Origin: Byssochlamys sp. IMV 00236
Lineage: Eukaryota > Ascomycota > Eurotiomycetes > Eurotiales > Thermoascaceae
Assembly: GCA_001931875.2 (NCBI GenBank)
Contig: MSJH02000808.1
Location: 334,919 to 398,918 of the forward strand
Length of the DNA stretch: 64,000 nucleotides
Direction of reading: 5' to 3'
The position numbers and the translations under genes were made by a program. Positions 37,246 to 49,109 of this stretch are shown here, in pieces. The notes beneath the pieces are model-generated. The model saw nothing but the letters and a program-made list of their open reading frames with translations, had not been told where the DNA came from and did not search any database. Each line of letters starts with the position of its first letter. The first letter of the stretch is position 1.

Positions 37246-37905
37246 CTAGTTCCCATGCTTATTATCCAAACTGCCTGAAAATCTTCTACCAGCATCTGCC
37301 GTCGAATTTCCACTTCCATAGGCCTGTCCATGAGCTTGTGCGCCAATATCCCGTTGGGACGGTCCTGTGACATTCGTGGCATCCTGCTGCTCGTGAAACG
37401 CAGCTGCCATCATCGATGCCAGCATTTCCATATCCTCATCGCTTCTCGCGTTGTCAAAACTGTTCCCTAGCGGTGATGGCCCGATATGCGTAACAGAGTG
37501 AAGATTGGGGGCGACCCGTGCTCGACTCTCATTATCAATCCAGACGCCTTCGGTGATATTGCGCGGGTTCCTTCTTCTCGCGCATGAGAAGGAAAGCGGT
37601 CGCTGGTTTGGGAAAGACCCTGTTGGAACTGGATGCAAGACTCGGATGTCTGATTCAGGTCGCAAAATAACTGTGGTATGTCCCTGAGTTTGGTTATGTC
37701 CTTGGTTCCATTGGTTGATGGTCAAAGCCTCAAGTTGATTTCTGAACTGCAACTCCCAGTCTTCAGGGCCCTTTCCAGGAAATGGCGTACCAGGCTGATT
37801 CTCTCCTTCCTTGCGTGACTGGGACATGGTTGAATTCTGCCCTTGACTGGTTCTTGAGCGGTAAGTTATCAGGATGCTGGTCAGGTCATGTCCGACGCAG
37901 CTCAT
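37246..37905 (-). CDS. hypothetical protein, low complexity
   Basis: Intact single-exon frame of 219 residues from an ATG at 37905; a second ATG at 37827 (MSQSRKEGENQPG) would give 193. The product is hydrophilic, rich in Gln, Asn, Gly and Arg, with no membrane segment or known domain. A short acidic amphipathic stretch (RSDEDMEMLASMMAAAF) near residue 160 is the only part likely to fold as a helix. Not recognised. The frame length in AT-balanced DNA and the conserved-looking helix argue for a real gene, but it may be lineage-specific or a misread non-coding transcript. Confidence 0.5.
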   Translation of the reverse strand: MSCVGHDLTSILITYRSRTSQGQNSTMSQSRKEGENQPGTPFPGKGPEDWELQFRNQLEALTINQWNQGHNQTQGHTTVILRPESDIRVLHPVPTGSFPNQRPLSFSCARRRNPRNITEGVWIDNESRARVAPNLHSVTHIGPSPLGNSFDNARSDEDMEMLASMMAAAFHEQQDATNVTGPSQRDIGAQAHGQAYGSGNSTADAGRRFSGSLDNKHGN

Positions 37906-39150
37906 AGGGCCTTGGAAATTTGCAGTGAATCGCTAACGCAGGAAAAGCACCAGTGTCTCGCGTCTCGCAGGAAGACAAGGCCTCTTTATAGCCTTCTTGG
38001 AAGCACATCCTGTACTGAGGAGACGTGCTTAACCCATCTTTGCTATCCTTCAATCTCAGCTTTCTCAGCTTAATCTGATACTACATCTGGATCTAGGTTT
38101 CTGGTTTGTCATATAACGGTGAGGCCTTGGGGATTTGTTTGCGGTCTCTGGGGGCATGATATTCTGTTCTCAACTGCTCCTGTGTTCAAGGTAAGTCGTC
38201 TTCATTCTCCGTGTGGATTAAGTAAATCGTCTCCCTTTTGTGAGAGGCCACTGCTTGTTTCTCTTGGCGCTTGATCTCTTGCAATGCGGTTTGACAGAGC
38301 GATCAATATATGATTGCAGACAAGTATGTAGCTCCTATTATCCTGGGCCGTAGTTACACGATGTTCCTTTGTATCTAGGCGTCTAAACAGCCAAACGAGC
38401 ACACTAAGAACCGACTTGCATCAGATCCATGATATATTTGAATTGCTGCCCCAAACATCTCCTCGAACTGCTCCTGTTTTCAAATTCTATGAAGTTGTAG
38501 TAACTAGTAGACAAACACGTTCTTGTGCGCGATTACTAAGTCTGTACCAGCAGTTAACTACCTATTTGTGCATAAATTTCGGGAGATGCCGAATCGGGAA
38601 GTGGGTGCAGCTTCCGAGGTTTGCGCTACTGACCAAACAATTACTACACCACAGGACTATCCTCAAATATAGTACTATAATTAATACGACTGCTTTGTTA
38701 CCTCTGTACTAATATCGACACTCGCTCATATTCATATTTGACGAATCTGACAACCACCAGCTTCCCATCCCAAACAGGCAAAGTGCCTTGGATCCCTCCA
38801 TGGGGATGACCTCACGATGTGCTCAAACACGAACGCAGCGAGTCGCTGCACTCAACTTTTCATTCAGGAACCCGTCTTGTTTTCTTCTTATTCGCTGCTC
38901 ACGTCTCGAAAACGTCATTCATCTTCGAGGGCCATCTCTAGACGTCTTTCTTGCTCCTTGCTTCCACGTTGAGATTAATATATTAACAGCTTCTTGAAGG
39001 ACTTGGATAGTCCGTTCTTACTCTATCTATAGCTACAATCCACTAGTGACTACAGAAGAAGCACTACCAATTACTTCTACGAACCTCTCTCTCGCAGAAT
39101 AACCAGATACACATCTAACAAACTTCACTCAAATCAATCAATCGATCATC
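37906..39150. other. intergenic, no gene seen
   Basis: Upstream DNA of two divergent genes. The segment 38950-39150 is AC- and CT-rich, as in the leader of the small gene that follows. Confidence 0.55.
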
Positions 39151-39515
39151 ATGCCTCGCGGAGCAGACTACGACAACGGCATCCCTCAGAGCGACAACGC
39201 CATCGAACAGGGTACCGACGCAGTACACGGACTCAGCCAAGGAGTAAGTCTCTCACACCTCCCCTCTGATGGTTTCATTCATAGTCCAGAACCCCCAACC
39301 AACAATATATATTCTAATAGAACGAAAACATCACCCGCGCCAACAAGCCCGCCCCGTTCCCTGACGGTGACTTCGAGGACGGATTACATAGCGGACAAGG
39401 TAGCCGTGGTACACCACCCTCTGGAAGTGGAAAGGGTGGTCATGACCCTAAGACTCTGGGCGAGAGGAAGGGACTCGGTGCTCACAAGGCTGATGGGCCT
39501 GATCCTTGGAAGTGA
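39151..39515 (+). CDS. small conserved fungal protein, glycine-rich
   Basis: Exons 39151-39243 and 39321-39515 give 95 residues. The start MPRGADYDNGIPQSDNA and the end ERKGLGAHKADGPDPWK look like the widespread small hydrophilic fungal proteins beginning MPRG. There are no Cys, no membrane segment and a high Gly/Asp content, so it is probably disordered. The intron (39244-39320) has a good GTAAGT donor; without splicing the frame continues into unrelated sequence and loses the conserved-looking C-terminus. Function unknown. A role in stress or conidia is sometimes suggested for such proteins, but nothing here shows it. Confidence 0.75.
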
Positions 39516-40090
39516 TTTTGTTATGCGAGGTTGTATCTGAGGCGTTTGCGTTTTATTTTCTTTGACATTTGTAGGTTCTGGGGAATGGAATAATATCAGT
39601 AAATTATGGAGAAGTGTTGTTGCCTTGGGCTTTGTGATGAAAGCTAGAGGTTGTTTTGATGATATGAAATGAATTACAGGTAAAAATATTTCGGTTCTGA
39701 TGATTCTTTCTACCAATTGAGCGTGCAGGGACGGAGCTGTCTATGTAGCGTCCTGGTGGCCTTCAAGAGTATTACTTGTAGGATGCTTACTCACTGGAAA
39801 GGCACAGAGAAAAACATAATCATAAGAATACTATGTTCTGAAAAGGGTATTCGGACATTTAGACAAGAAAATATTACCCAGGTAGTCATGCTCCCCGCCC
39901 CTTCCCCAGAAATTACCAAATGATAGGAGCCATGACGCCTACTTATGAGACCGTGGAAAAATTGTAAGTAAAAGAAAAGAAAAGAAAACTGCCAATCTCA
40001 TCATGTCCACAACCACAGGCAATTTCCCTAGCTGTCCACTCCGAAGACTTCTTCGTATTGAATTGAATGATGATGTGTTCGGCCGGGCAC
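39516..40090. other. convergent intergenic region
   Basis: Between the stops of the small plus-strand gene and the 628-residue minus-strand gene. No gene seen. Confidence 0.6.
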
Positions 40091-41977
40091 CTAGAACCCA
40101 GGAAGTTGTCCTCGACGAAGAAGTCCAAAGGTAGGGTGGCGCACAAAATGACACATGTAAAGTTCAATGTTCGTCTTTCCAGCGTTGATGACAATTTCTT
40201 TGCAGAGTTTCTCATCGTAGTCAATGGGTCCATCTTCATTGAGGACATGTCTCAGTGCAAGGTTGAGATCTATCCACGCGCGGCGAACCCGGACCTCTGT
40301 CATCTCGTCAAGCTCTTCGTCTGCGGCCTTGATTGCCTGATTGGCAGCACGGTCCATCGCCTCGATGATGATGACCGCGCAGGGGTTTTCGCTCGGGATA
40401 GTGCAGTGCTCGATCTGCGGGGTGAGGAGGATATAGTCCATGTTACCCGGCACGTACCCTGAAGCGAGCTGGTTCGCGATCACGGCAAGAGAGCTCTTCC
40501 GGTGTTCAGGCAGCTCTTCGCCAATGGCGGCGATGCCGTCGTGAGTCGTCAGACATACAATTCCGCGGTTCGCCAAGGAGGAGAAGCCAAGTTTGGCCAT
40601 ATCGTGGTCGTCGAGACCGGCAACCTGAAGGACTTTCTCGAGAAATTTGTTCGTGTAGAACGACGGGGACCGAAGGGCAGAAATCATGGTGAATTCAAGA
40701 TCGTGTTTGATCTTTTCAAGGACCCATTCCTCGAGAGGAAGCGCTGCCGCAAGCCTGCTGTTGATTGCTTTCACGGTCTCCCACAATTTCATGATAGCCT
40801 GGGCGCGCGAAGGCTGAACCTTGAGAAAGGACATAAGACCATAGCCATCGAGTTCCTGCGGCCAGGTCTCTCCATCAAGAGGGCGAATGTCCATACCCTC
40901 GTAGGTCAATATGAATGCGGAACTGTCCCAGGTCAGGGAGTAGTCACGTATTTTCACCCTAGCACAGAGAGCGTCGTTCAAATCGGCTGGGTTGAACATT
41001 GGGACACTGCGTCTGTCCCCACGGGGACGGTAGCTTCCGGTATCCGCTATCTGACGGCTCAGCTCTCCGGCCCTGTCTGCCAGGAGGAAAAAGAGAGGTC
41101 TGTTTCCATCCTGAAAGATATTGCTGAACCAATGTTGTTCGATGAGTCTCAGAACTATGATCATCACACGTGCTGCGTTGCGTTGGAGGCAATCGACTTC
41201 GAATGGGCCTCTCCAAAGACCCCCCAAGGCCCGGAGCGAAGCCGTGAGCTCCTTTGCAAGACCAGGCCAGTTTCCGGTCCGCAGAAGTCTCTTCGGCCCC
41301 AGGGGGTGTTCCTGATAGATGGCATAGTGTGTGAGTTGCCATTCGACGGCACCCTTGGGAGCACCCATGGCTTGAGCTGCTTCACGAATGCTTTCTGAAA
41401 CCTTGCATATCAGATCGAAGTTTGGGGTGTCGCGAAGATGGTCAGCGCCGTTTTGAGACTCATGGTATAGCTTCAGGTCCTTCGAAATGTCCGTCCAGGT
41501 AAACCTGCGCTGAGTGCGTGGGTCAATCTGGTTATGCAGCATTTCGCCGAAGCACAAATTGCAACTCAGTAGTTCTATGACCTCTTCATAGAAGTCACCA
41601 TAATCGGCGAGTCTTTCCAAAGCAAGGCGGAGATCCTCCGGGAGCTTCGACTTGTCAATCTTCGACAGCTCGTACACCGCTGGCACTGCGCTCGCTACAA
41701 GGTTCTGACGGTCTCCATGGCACCAGAGGACTCGCTGGTTGACATAAGAAGTCAAGAATTTAGACAACTTGCTATACGACTGCAGCGTCATACCCTTGGG
41801 GTGCTTCAGAAAGTTGTCACAGTTCCGTACTCCGTCCTGGATCTTGTAGATATCAGACGAGCTCATGTCCGGGTGTTGGAGAAGCTTAGGCGCAAGCTTC
41901 ACAGCGTTCAGAGCCTGTAGACCGTCTAGTTGAACGCGATGCGGGTAGGGTATCCAGCCGCCCATGTAGAGAGGCAT
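40091..41977 (-). CDS. large conserved-looking protein of unknown function
   Basis: Uninterrupted frame of 628 residues from an ATG at 41977, with smooth codon use and no low-complexity tracts, so it is almost certainly a real gene. The start is MPLYMGGWIPYPHRVQLDGL. It appears all-alpha and soluble. Notable local features are a Cys pair in SCNLCFGEML and a FYTNKFLEKVLQVAGLDDHD segment. No signal peptide, membrane helix or catalytic motif that I can name. I do not recognise a family. Lack of introns in a gene of this length is unusual beside its neighbours. Confidence 0.75.
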   Translation of the reverse strand: MPLYMGGWIPYPHRVQLDGLQALNAVKLAPKLLQHPDMSSSDIYKIQDGVRNCDNFLKHPKGMTLQSYSKLSKFLTSYVNQRVLWCHGDRQNLVASAVPAVYELSKIDKSKLPEDLRLALERLADYGDFYEEVIELLSCNLCFGEMLHNQIDPRTQRRFTWTDISKDLKLYHESQNGADHLRDTPNFDLICKVSESIREAAQAMGAPKGAVEWQLTHYAIYQEHPLGPKRLLRTGNWPGLAKELTASLRALGGLWRGPFEVDCLQRNAARVMIIVLRLIEQHWFSNIFQDGNRPLFFLLADRAGELSRQIADTGSYRPRGDRRSVPMFNPADLNDALCARVKIRDYSLTWDSSAFILTYEGMDIRPLDGETWPQELDGYGLMSFLKVQPSRAQAIMKLWETVKAINSRLAAALPLEEWVLEKIKHDLEFTMISALRSPSFYTNKFLEKVLQVAGLDDHDMAKLGFSSLANRGIVCLTTHDGIAAIGEELPEHRKSSLAVIANQLASGYVPGNMDYILLTPQIEHCTIPSENPCAVIIIEAMDRAANQAIKAADEELDEMTEVRVRRAWIDLNLALRHVLNEDGPIDYDEKLCKEIVINAGKTNIELYMCHFVRHPTFGLLRRGQLPGF

Positions 41978-42736
41978 TTTGACGGCTAATAGGAGATGTC
42001 CGACAGTCGAGGTGCTTGATGTTGCAATGAGATGGAAGGAGTAGCCACTGCTGGACCTGCTTGCTTTGTCTGCTTCTCAGAACAAATGGCAAGACAGAAC
42101 CAGTGTCACAGGATAGTGCATAGACGTGAGACAGTATCTCCAGGTGTGGAGGGGCCAAGACTGTAGGATTCAAGAGATATCTGAGAAGGACAGATCACTG
42201 CATGGAGAAAGGTGCCAAACAAAGACGCCGGATGATATTCGTGACGCGTCTAAAAAGGAGAAGGGGACGCGACCAGTAGGCCAGAAACAAAATCGCCACC
42301 TCCGTATCATAAGGGCATGACCCTGCGGAGGCCGCCGCTCCATGAGCAGATATTATTTTGCTGGTAGATACCGCCAAGTGGTTATTATATGCTCCAGGGT
42401 AGACACTCCAACTTGGCTAAGGTCCAGGCTGCATGAAAACAGAATATGGTATTCTCTCTAACAATGGTAAGCACCAACAAAAGACATATGACACGAAAAC
42501 ACAGAAGAAACAGGGTGAATCAAGCTCCAAGTGGAAAATACAGGATAAAGTCAACAAGCGTAAGGGGAATATAGACATCTACCCAAAATAAAAGAGATCA
42601 TCTAATTGCTGGAGACTCCTATACGATGCCCCGAGATACTATTCATTTCCGAATGAGCTAAGAATTCACAGAGAAGGTCAAAGGCTCTGTCTGCAAGGAT
42701 GTATTGACAGAGAATAAACTGGTCTTCTCGAGAAGA
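41978..42736. other. intergenic, no gene seen
   Basis: Promoter side of the 628-residue gene and 3' side of the Vps54 gene. Confidence 0.6.
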
Positions 42737-45700
42737 TCACGATTTGGATGAATCTTGTGACTTCTTTTCAGGAGTGCTATCACCTGGGGCCGGAGGTGAC
42801 TGTGAAGACGGTCTTGGGGAGATAGCTTTGCCGTTCGGCTCAGGGGTAATGGTTTTTGCCCCGACCAGCTGCACAAGATGTTCACCTAGATCGCCAGAAC
42901 CGTTCAGCTTGCTAAGCTTGGACTTGAAGAAGTCGACATCTGATTGCATCCTGTCGCCCTGGTTAGTGATATCAATTGGGAATTGTTTTCAGCAGACGTA
43001 CCTTTGTCTTCCTGCCTCCGTCTTAACAACGGCCTCCTGGAATGCTTTAGACCATTGCTCCTTGTAACTCTTAAATACAGGATTCATGATCATCATGACC
43101 GTGGTCTCTGGAAGATGTTTTGCTAGGACTCGCTGCAGAGTTCCTGTCTCCTTGACAAGGATCTCCATGTAGGGACTCACTGCGCCAGTATTTGGCTGCC
43201 TATCCCAATCGATCTTCTTCATGGATTCCACGTGAGCAGCAGCCCGAGAACTCATGATGTCGACCAGTTTCTCATGAATGCCTGACTGGTGTTCCTGGCA
43301 AAGCCTCTTGACTTTGTCAAATTCTGCGATCAGAGGGCTCGAATTCGAGTATCTCCGGACAAATTCACGTATATACGGGATCAGTGCAATGATGAAACTC
43401 AGCGCTTGCGAGGACAGGGCCAGATGTTTGGTGGTAATGTTCTTCAGGCCGGCACTTCTTGTGGCCCCAGCGCCAAGGATAAGTTGTGAGGAACGTGAGT
43501 TGAACAGTTTCAAGCATTCCAGGAGGTTGGACGCTATTTCTTGCGCCATGCTGGGTATATTCGACAGAAGGTGTTGGAACTCCTCGATGCTCCTCATTAT
43601 TGCCATTGCAGACTCTGGAAGGATGTACTTTTGCTCGTCGACCACTGCAGTGCGGACCTTGTCCTTCCCCGTACCATTCGCTGACGTCCCATTTGACGTA
43701 GGAGTCTCATCGTGGTTCTTATCGTTTTGCAGCCAGATCTTGCAGGTGTCCAACCACGCGTCGATGTCTTTCGTGCTTGCATCCAGTATCCGAGAAAGAA
43801 TTACATTTTCAGCGTCACCGAAATCTTTGGCGTCCCATTTGTCGGAATCCATGACTTCGACGATCCGATGTCTTTGGCGGTCTCCAAATCGAGAGATGAA
43901 GTCCCTGATCTGGTTGTCCACAACTGTTTTCAGAGCAGTGCCACTTCGGCCGGAGATGGCTTCACACTCATCTGCAAAAAGCCGATTCAGCGTGAAGTAC
44001 CTCAGGAAGTCTTCCAAAGAAAGGTGCGAGGTCTGCTCAGATCGCACTTTCAACACCTTCGTAATCTGGGATTGAACAATATCCACGGCTTGCCCGAGAA
44101 GACTGGACATGTCCAAAACCTGCAATATCTCCTCCTGGACAAGAGCTGCTGTAACTCTACCATCAGGTGTAGACGTAAGGGTTTTGTCAATGCTTTGCAT
44201 GTTTGGACTTCTAGGAGGTGATTTAACGCCCCCACCAGGAGACTGCGTTCCTAGACCGCTTGTGATATCAAGTAACACCTTTACTTGGACGCTGAGCCTT
44301 CTGAGCGACTCGCTGACACCAGTATATATGCGGCTGAGCATTTTCTGGGCATCCTGTGCATCGAGGGCTCTGAGATTCCGAGCAAGAATCGATGACTTCT
44401 CCTGCTGGCTCAATTGTCGTCCACCGATCGTAGAAGCCGACATCACGGATTCGTTGTCATCGTCACTAGAGCTAGGCAGATGTCTCCGAATTAAGCCTTT
44501 CATCTCACGCAGGACGCCGGCCTTGAAAGCGGTTGCTGCAGGCATTATATGATGGGCTCGGCCGAGACCAGTGAGTTCCGAGAGCAACCTTAGCCTCATC
44601 GGGTCGTCGAAGTTCATGTAGGCAGGAACACCAGATACAACACCGCCTCTTTGTGCTCCACGAGCCCTTTGCAAAGACATGCCCCATCGTTGTAAGGTCA
44701 CCTCCGGTGGCACGTTTTCCACATGACGTCGCAGATCCCCTAGCAAATCATCAAGGAACCGGCTCTCATAGCCCATTCCAATACGGTAACGCAACTGTGC
44801 AAGATCCTCAGAAGCTCCCTGCAAGGCTTTAATGCCCCGTAGATCAACTGTCCTGCTTGGGCGCTCTTGGGTCTGATCGCCCTCATTGAGAAGGTTCGCA
44901 GGCTGTTCTCCGGCCATCAGTCTCTCGACCTCATCAAGGCCCTCTGTAGCTTCTTCGATGTCGCCTCTTTCCACCATTTCTTCACACCTAGACACAGACT
45001 CAACGATCTGTCGTAGTTGAGCAACGGCGTCACCCAGTCTCCGTACATTTTCCCTGCGACGACGCAAATTCACTACTTTAAGTCCTCCTAGAGCCATCTC
45101 CTTGTCGATCTTGTTCAGATCTTTCCGCAGAATCTGTATCCTTTTGACGGAGTCTGCGGCTTCGGAGTGCAGCTCGCGCAGCGAGCCAAGAGCGGTAAAG
45201 AAAGACTTTGAAGCTGTAGAGATGGACGAAATAAGGTGTATCTCGACTGTATCCATATACCATGATAACTTCTCCTGCAAAATTGCGTTCGTGGCTAAGG
45301 CTTTTCTACCGGTCTGGACTGGTTCAAGCAATCTCCCATTGGTCGCTTTTTCGTCCTTACCTGACGCCTTCGATGCTCCTTGTATGACCTCAGACCGCTC
45401 AGACACCACGTCGAACGTGCGCGGATTCTCGAGATGAAATTGCTCGTCGAAATAAACAGTCGGAATTGTCGACAAAGGGGTAACTCCCTGGCCTCGAGAA
45501 CGTCCGCTAAACGAAGGTTTCCTTCCGGAGGGATCGATAGAAGATGCACGAGAGCTTATCGACAGTGTAGAGTATCGCCGTTCCATCCCTCTTCGACTGG
45601 GGGGCTCCAGGTCGTCCGTCCGCAACCCGGCCTTGGACTGCCCCCGAACCAGCTGGGAGTCGCCATCGTCACCGCCTTCCTTGGCTCGTTGGAAAGTATC

Positions 45701-46162
45701 ATACAGGGATCCGACCTGAGATAAGTACGGCTGAAACGCTTTCGATTCCACATGGGGAACGTTCGTCAGGGTCACTGGTGGTATATCGCGAGTGGTCGGT
45801 GGCCGGTAACCCGTAGAGGACACGGCCGTGTGGGGGACAAGCCCAGTGCGCACAATGGGAGGCTGAAGGAGAGTCGATATTGCTGCATATATGTCAGTTC
45901 AATTTTCCTTGCGAATGAAGGAAGTATGTCCAGACGCACCGTTCTGCCCGGACTCCGCTATCGACGCATGATGCTGGGACGGGTCCAGTATGCCACCGAT
46001 GCTGACAATCGAACTTGCAGTCGACCCTCTCCTCGGGGAGAATCGCTGAGAAGGAGGGACTCGAGGCGACTCATTTTGCGTGAACGAAAACTGCGATAAA
46101 GAGGGTATCGAGGTCGCAGAGGCCAGGCTGTCGGTCGACTTCCGGGGACTCACTGAGGACAT
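42737..46162 (-). CDS. vps54: Vps54, GARP tethering complex subunit
   Basis: Tethers endosome-derived vesicles at the trans-Golgi as part of GARP (Vps51-54). Exons 46162-45940, 45882-43002 and 42950-42737 give 1105 residues. The Ser-rich N-terminus is followed by the conserved AISTLLQPPIVRTGLVPHT, made by splicing exons 1 and 2. A coiled-coil region follows (about 280-400, LRELHSEAADSVKRIQILRK onward). The Vps54 C-terminal domain contains FLRYFTLNRLFADECEAISG and VMDSDKWDAKDF, then the helical end region. The last acceptor is placed at GACAG (exon from 42950) because the nearer CCAG would bring a stop at once. The C-terminal tail is Pro/Ser-rich. It is head-to-head with mcm5. Confidence 0.93.
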
Positions 46163-46774
46163 CTCGTTCGTACCAGCGGCGTAAGCCCACACGGAGACGC
46201 ATCCACCGTAGATTCAGCGACGAACTATCCGGACATGGCAAGTGAGGACGATATTCTCAGAAGGCCGAAGCAACCCCTGGCGTTCAATTGATCACGAACC
46301 TGCGTCGACGTTGGCTCTCGCTGACAGAGAGCGCTGAAGCTACACTTAAGCTATCCGCAACGTTTAACCAGCTCAACCAGCTCGTAAGGCACCCACAGGC
46401 CAACAATTACTTTCCTAGTCCGGTAAAGCGTCGTTCGCGCCCGCAGGTTGTCCGTGCACTCGGATCTCGGAAGATCTTCGATTCCGGTCTGATTGCGGCA
46501 GTGGAGGGGCCAGGGGAGACCGTCTCCAGTAGCACCGCCCTTTTGCCTAGGCGCATCCACTGGCAGCACGAAGATGGCACCAGTGCTATTCAAGTTGCCT
46601 AGTCCCGCCGGGTCCCAAAACCACTTAACGCGTCTCTGAACGCGACCGTGTTTTCCTCGCGTCCAGCAACCCTTTCGTCGGCGGAACAAAGATATCTATC
46701 TCTCTCGACTTTTTTATGCCACTCCGCAGAAGTCTCAACGACGGATCATCGCAAACGTCAGATCTGCGGCTACC
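46163..46774. promoter_or_regulatory. divergent vps54/mcm5 promoter with an MCB element
   Basis: A 612-base spacer. ACGCGT at 46628-46633, 142 bases upstream of the mcm5 ATG, matches the MluI cell-cycle box bound by MBF; a half-like AACGCGA lies just downstream. MCM genes are classic MBF targets in yeasts, so G1/S control of mcm5 is plausible. Confidence 0.6.
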
Positions 46775-49109
46775 ATGGACAGACGTACACCATACACATT
46801 GAGCGTCCTTGCGCCCAGCCAGGACGGCAGCGATGAATCTCGCACCCAGATCCAAGCCCGCCTCCGCGAATTTATCCTCGCCTTCCAGTTGGATAATGCC
46901 TTTATCTACAGGTAAGGGAGTTTGAAGGTGGAAGTCTGAGATTTCATACTCACATTTCGATCAGAGATCAACTCCGACAGAACGTCCTAGTGAAGCAGTA
47001 CTACTGTGACATCGACATCGCACACTTGATTTCTTACAATGAGGAATTGGCGCACAAGCTCACGACGGAACCGGCAGACATTATTCCTCTGGTGAGTAAC
47101 GCTTTCTGCCTAATACCCTCTGGGGCGCTCTTCTAAACAGATACGTACTCCAGTTCGAAGCTGCGCTTCAGGAATGCACTCAGAGAATCGTCTATCCTTC
47201 AGAGCGAGATGTGGTAGTGCCACCCCACCAGCTGCTCATCCATTCCAGCGTGACACACATCTCGATTCGTGATCTGAACGCAACAAATATCTCGCACCTC
47301 GTCCGTATTCCTGGAATAGTCATTGGTGCATCCACGCTGTCCTCAAAAGCGACGCTCGTCCACATTGAGTGTAAAAGCTGCTCGCACACCGAAAACATTG
47401 CGGTTGAAGGTGGTTTCTCTGGTCTTACGCTACCCAGACAGTGTGGACGCCCTAAGCAACCCGGTGATCAGCCTGGCCAGGCGTGTCCACTCGATCCATA
47501 CGTAGTGGTACACGAGAAATCTCAGTTCATCGACCAACAGGTCCTCAAGCTCCAAGAAGCACCCGACCAGGTGCCTGTCGGTGAGTTGCCGCGTCACATC
47601 TTGGTCTCTGCAGACCGTTACCTCGCCAACCGAGTTGTTCCCGGATCACGATGTACTGTGATGGGTGTCTTCTCGATCTACCAGGCCAAGGGCGGCAGGT
47701 CGAATGCTGCTGTCGCTATTCGAAACCCGTATGTGCGTGCCGTGGGTATCAGCAGCGACGTGGATCACACCGCCAAAGGCAACGCCGTTTTCACAGAAGA
47801 GGAGGAACAGGAGTTCTTGGAGATGAGCCGCCGGCCGGACCTCTACGAAACTTTCGCCAAGAGTATCGCCCCCTCCATTTACGGAAATCTGGACATCAAG
47901 AAGGCCATCGCATGTCTGCTCATGGGTGGATCGAAGAAGATTCTGCCTGATGGGATGAAGCTCCGTGGAGACATCAACGTGCTTCTTCTGGGAGACCCCG
48001 GTACTGCCAAATCGCAGCTGCTCAAGTTCGTCGAGAAGGCGTCCCCTATCGCTATCTACACGTCCGGTAAGGGATCCTCAGCGGCTGGTCTGACAGCCTC
48101 TGTGCAAAGAGATAATACTACTCGAGAGTTCTATCTGGAAGGAGGTGCGATGGTGCTCGCCGATGGCGGTGTTGTCTGCATTGACGAGTTCGACAAGATG
48201 AGGGATGAGGATCGGGTGGCAATCCACGAAGCCATGGAGCAGCAAACTATCTCCATTGCCAAGGCAGGTATCACGACGATTCTAAATGCCAGAACCTCCG
48301 TGTTGGCAGCGGCAAACCCGATCTTTGGTCGATATGACGATCTGAAAACTCCCGGAGAGAATATCGACTTCCAGACCACTATCCTCTCGCGTTTCGATAT
48401 GATTTTCATTGTCCGCGATGACCATGAGAGGAGCCGTGATGAGCGCATTGCGCGACACGTTATGGGTATCCACATGGGAGGAAGAGGCGTGGAGGAACAG
48501 GTAGAGGCAGAGATCCCAGTGGAAAAGATGAGACGGTATATCAGCTACTGCAAGAGGTATATTATGATTCTCTTTCCCATTTGTGCCCATCAGGCTCAAG
48601 CTGACATTCGCTATAGTCGCTGTGCGCCCCAGCTCTCCCCCGAAGCGGCGGAGAAGCTCTCCTCCCACTTTGTTTCCATCAGGAAACAGGTGCACCGAGC
48701 AGAACTCGATGCTAATGCACGTTCTTCCATCCCAATTACGGTGCGTCAACTCGAGGCTATCATCCGTATCACGGAGTCGCTCGCCAAACTCACTTTGTCT
48801 CCCGTCGTCACTGAGGCCCACGTGGACGAGGCCATCCGTCTATTCCTGGCTTCCACCATGGACGCCGTGACGCAGGGTGAGGGACAGGGCAGCAAGGAGC
48901 TTATGGAAGAAGTCGGCAAGGTCGAGGAAGAACTGAAGCGCCGCCTGCCTATCGGCTGGAGCACCAGTCTGGCTACGCTGCGCCGTGAGTTTGTGGACGG
49001 GCGAGGATACACTGAGCAGGCGCTCAATCGGGCCTTGGTGGTTCTCCAACGGAGAGACACGATACAGATCCGATCCGGAGGGTCCCAGATCTATCGCAAT
49101 GGAGTTTGA
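46775..49109 (+). CDS. mcm5: Mcm5, subunit of the MCM2-7 replicative helicase
   Basis: Nuclear AAA+ subunit of the replicative helicase. Exons 46775-46911, 46965-47091, 47154-48556 and 48617-49109 give 719 residues, the normal length. The start [18 protein letters not shown] is typical. A zinc-binding region has Cys161, 164, 185 and 199. Walker [10 protein letters not shown] begins at 368, Walker B is IDEFDKM with Asp432, and the arginine finger is Arg501 in SRFD. The third intron (48557-48616) is 60 bases with no in-frame stop, so the frame reads through it. It is treated as an intron because joining gives the conserved [14 protein letters not shown] and both ends are good splice sites. Very secure. 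Confidence 0.97.
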
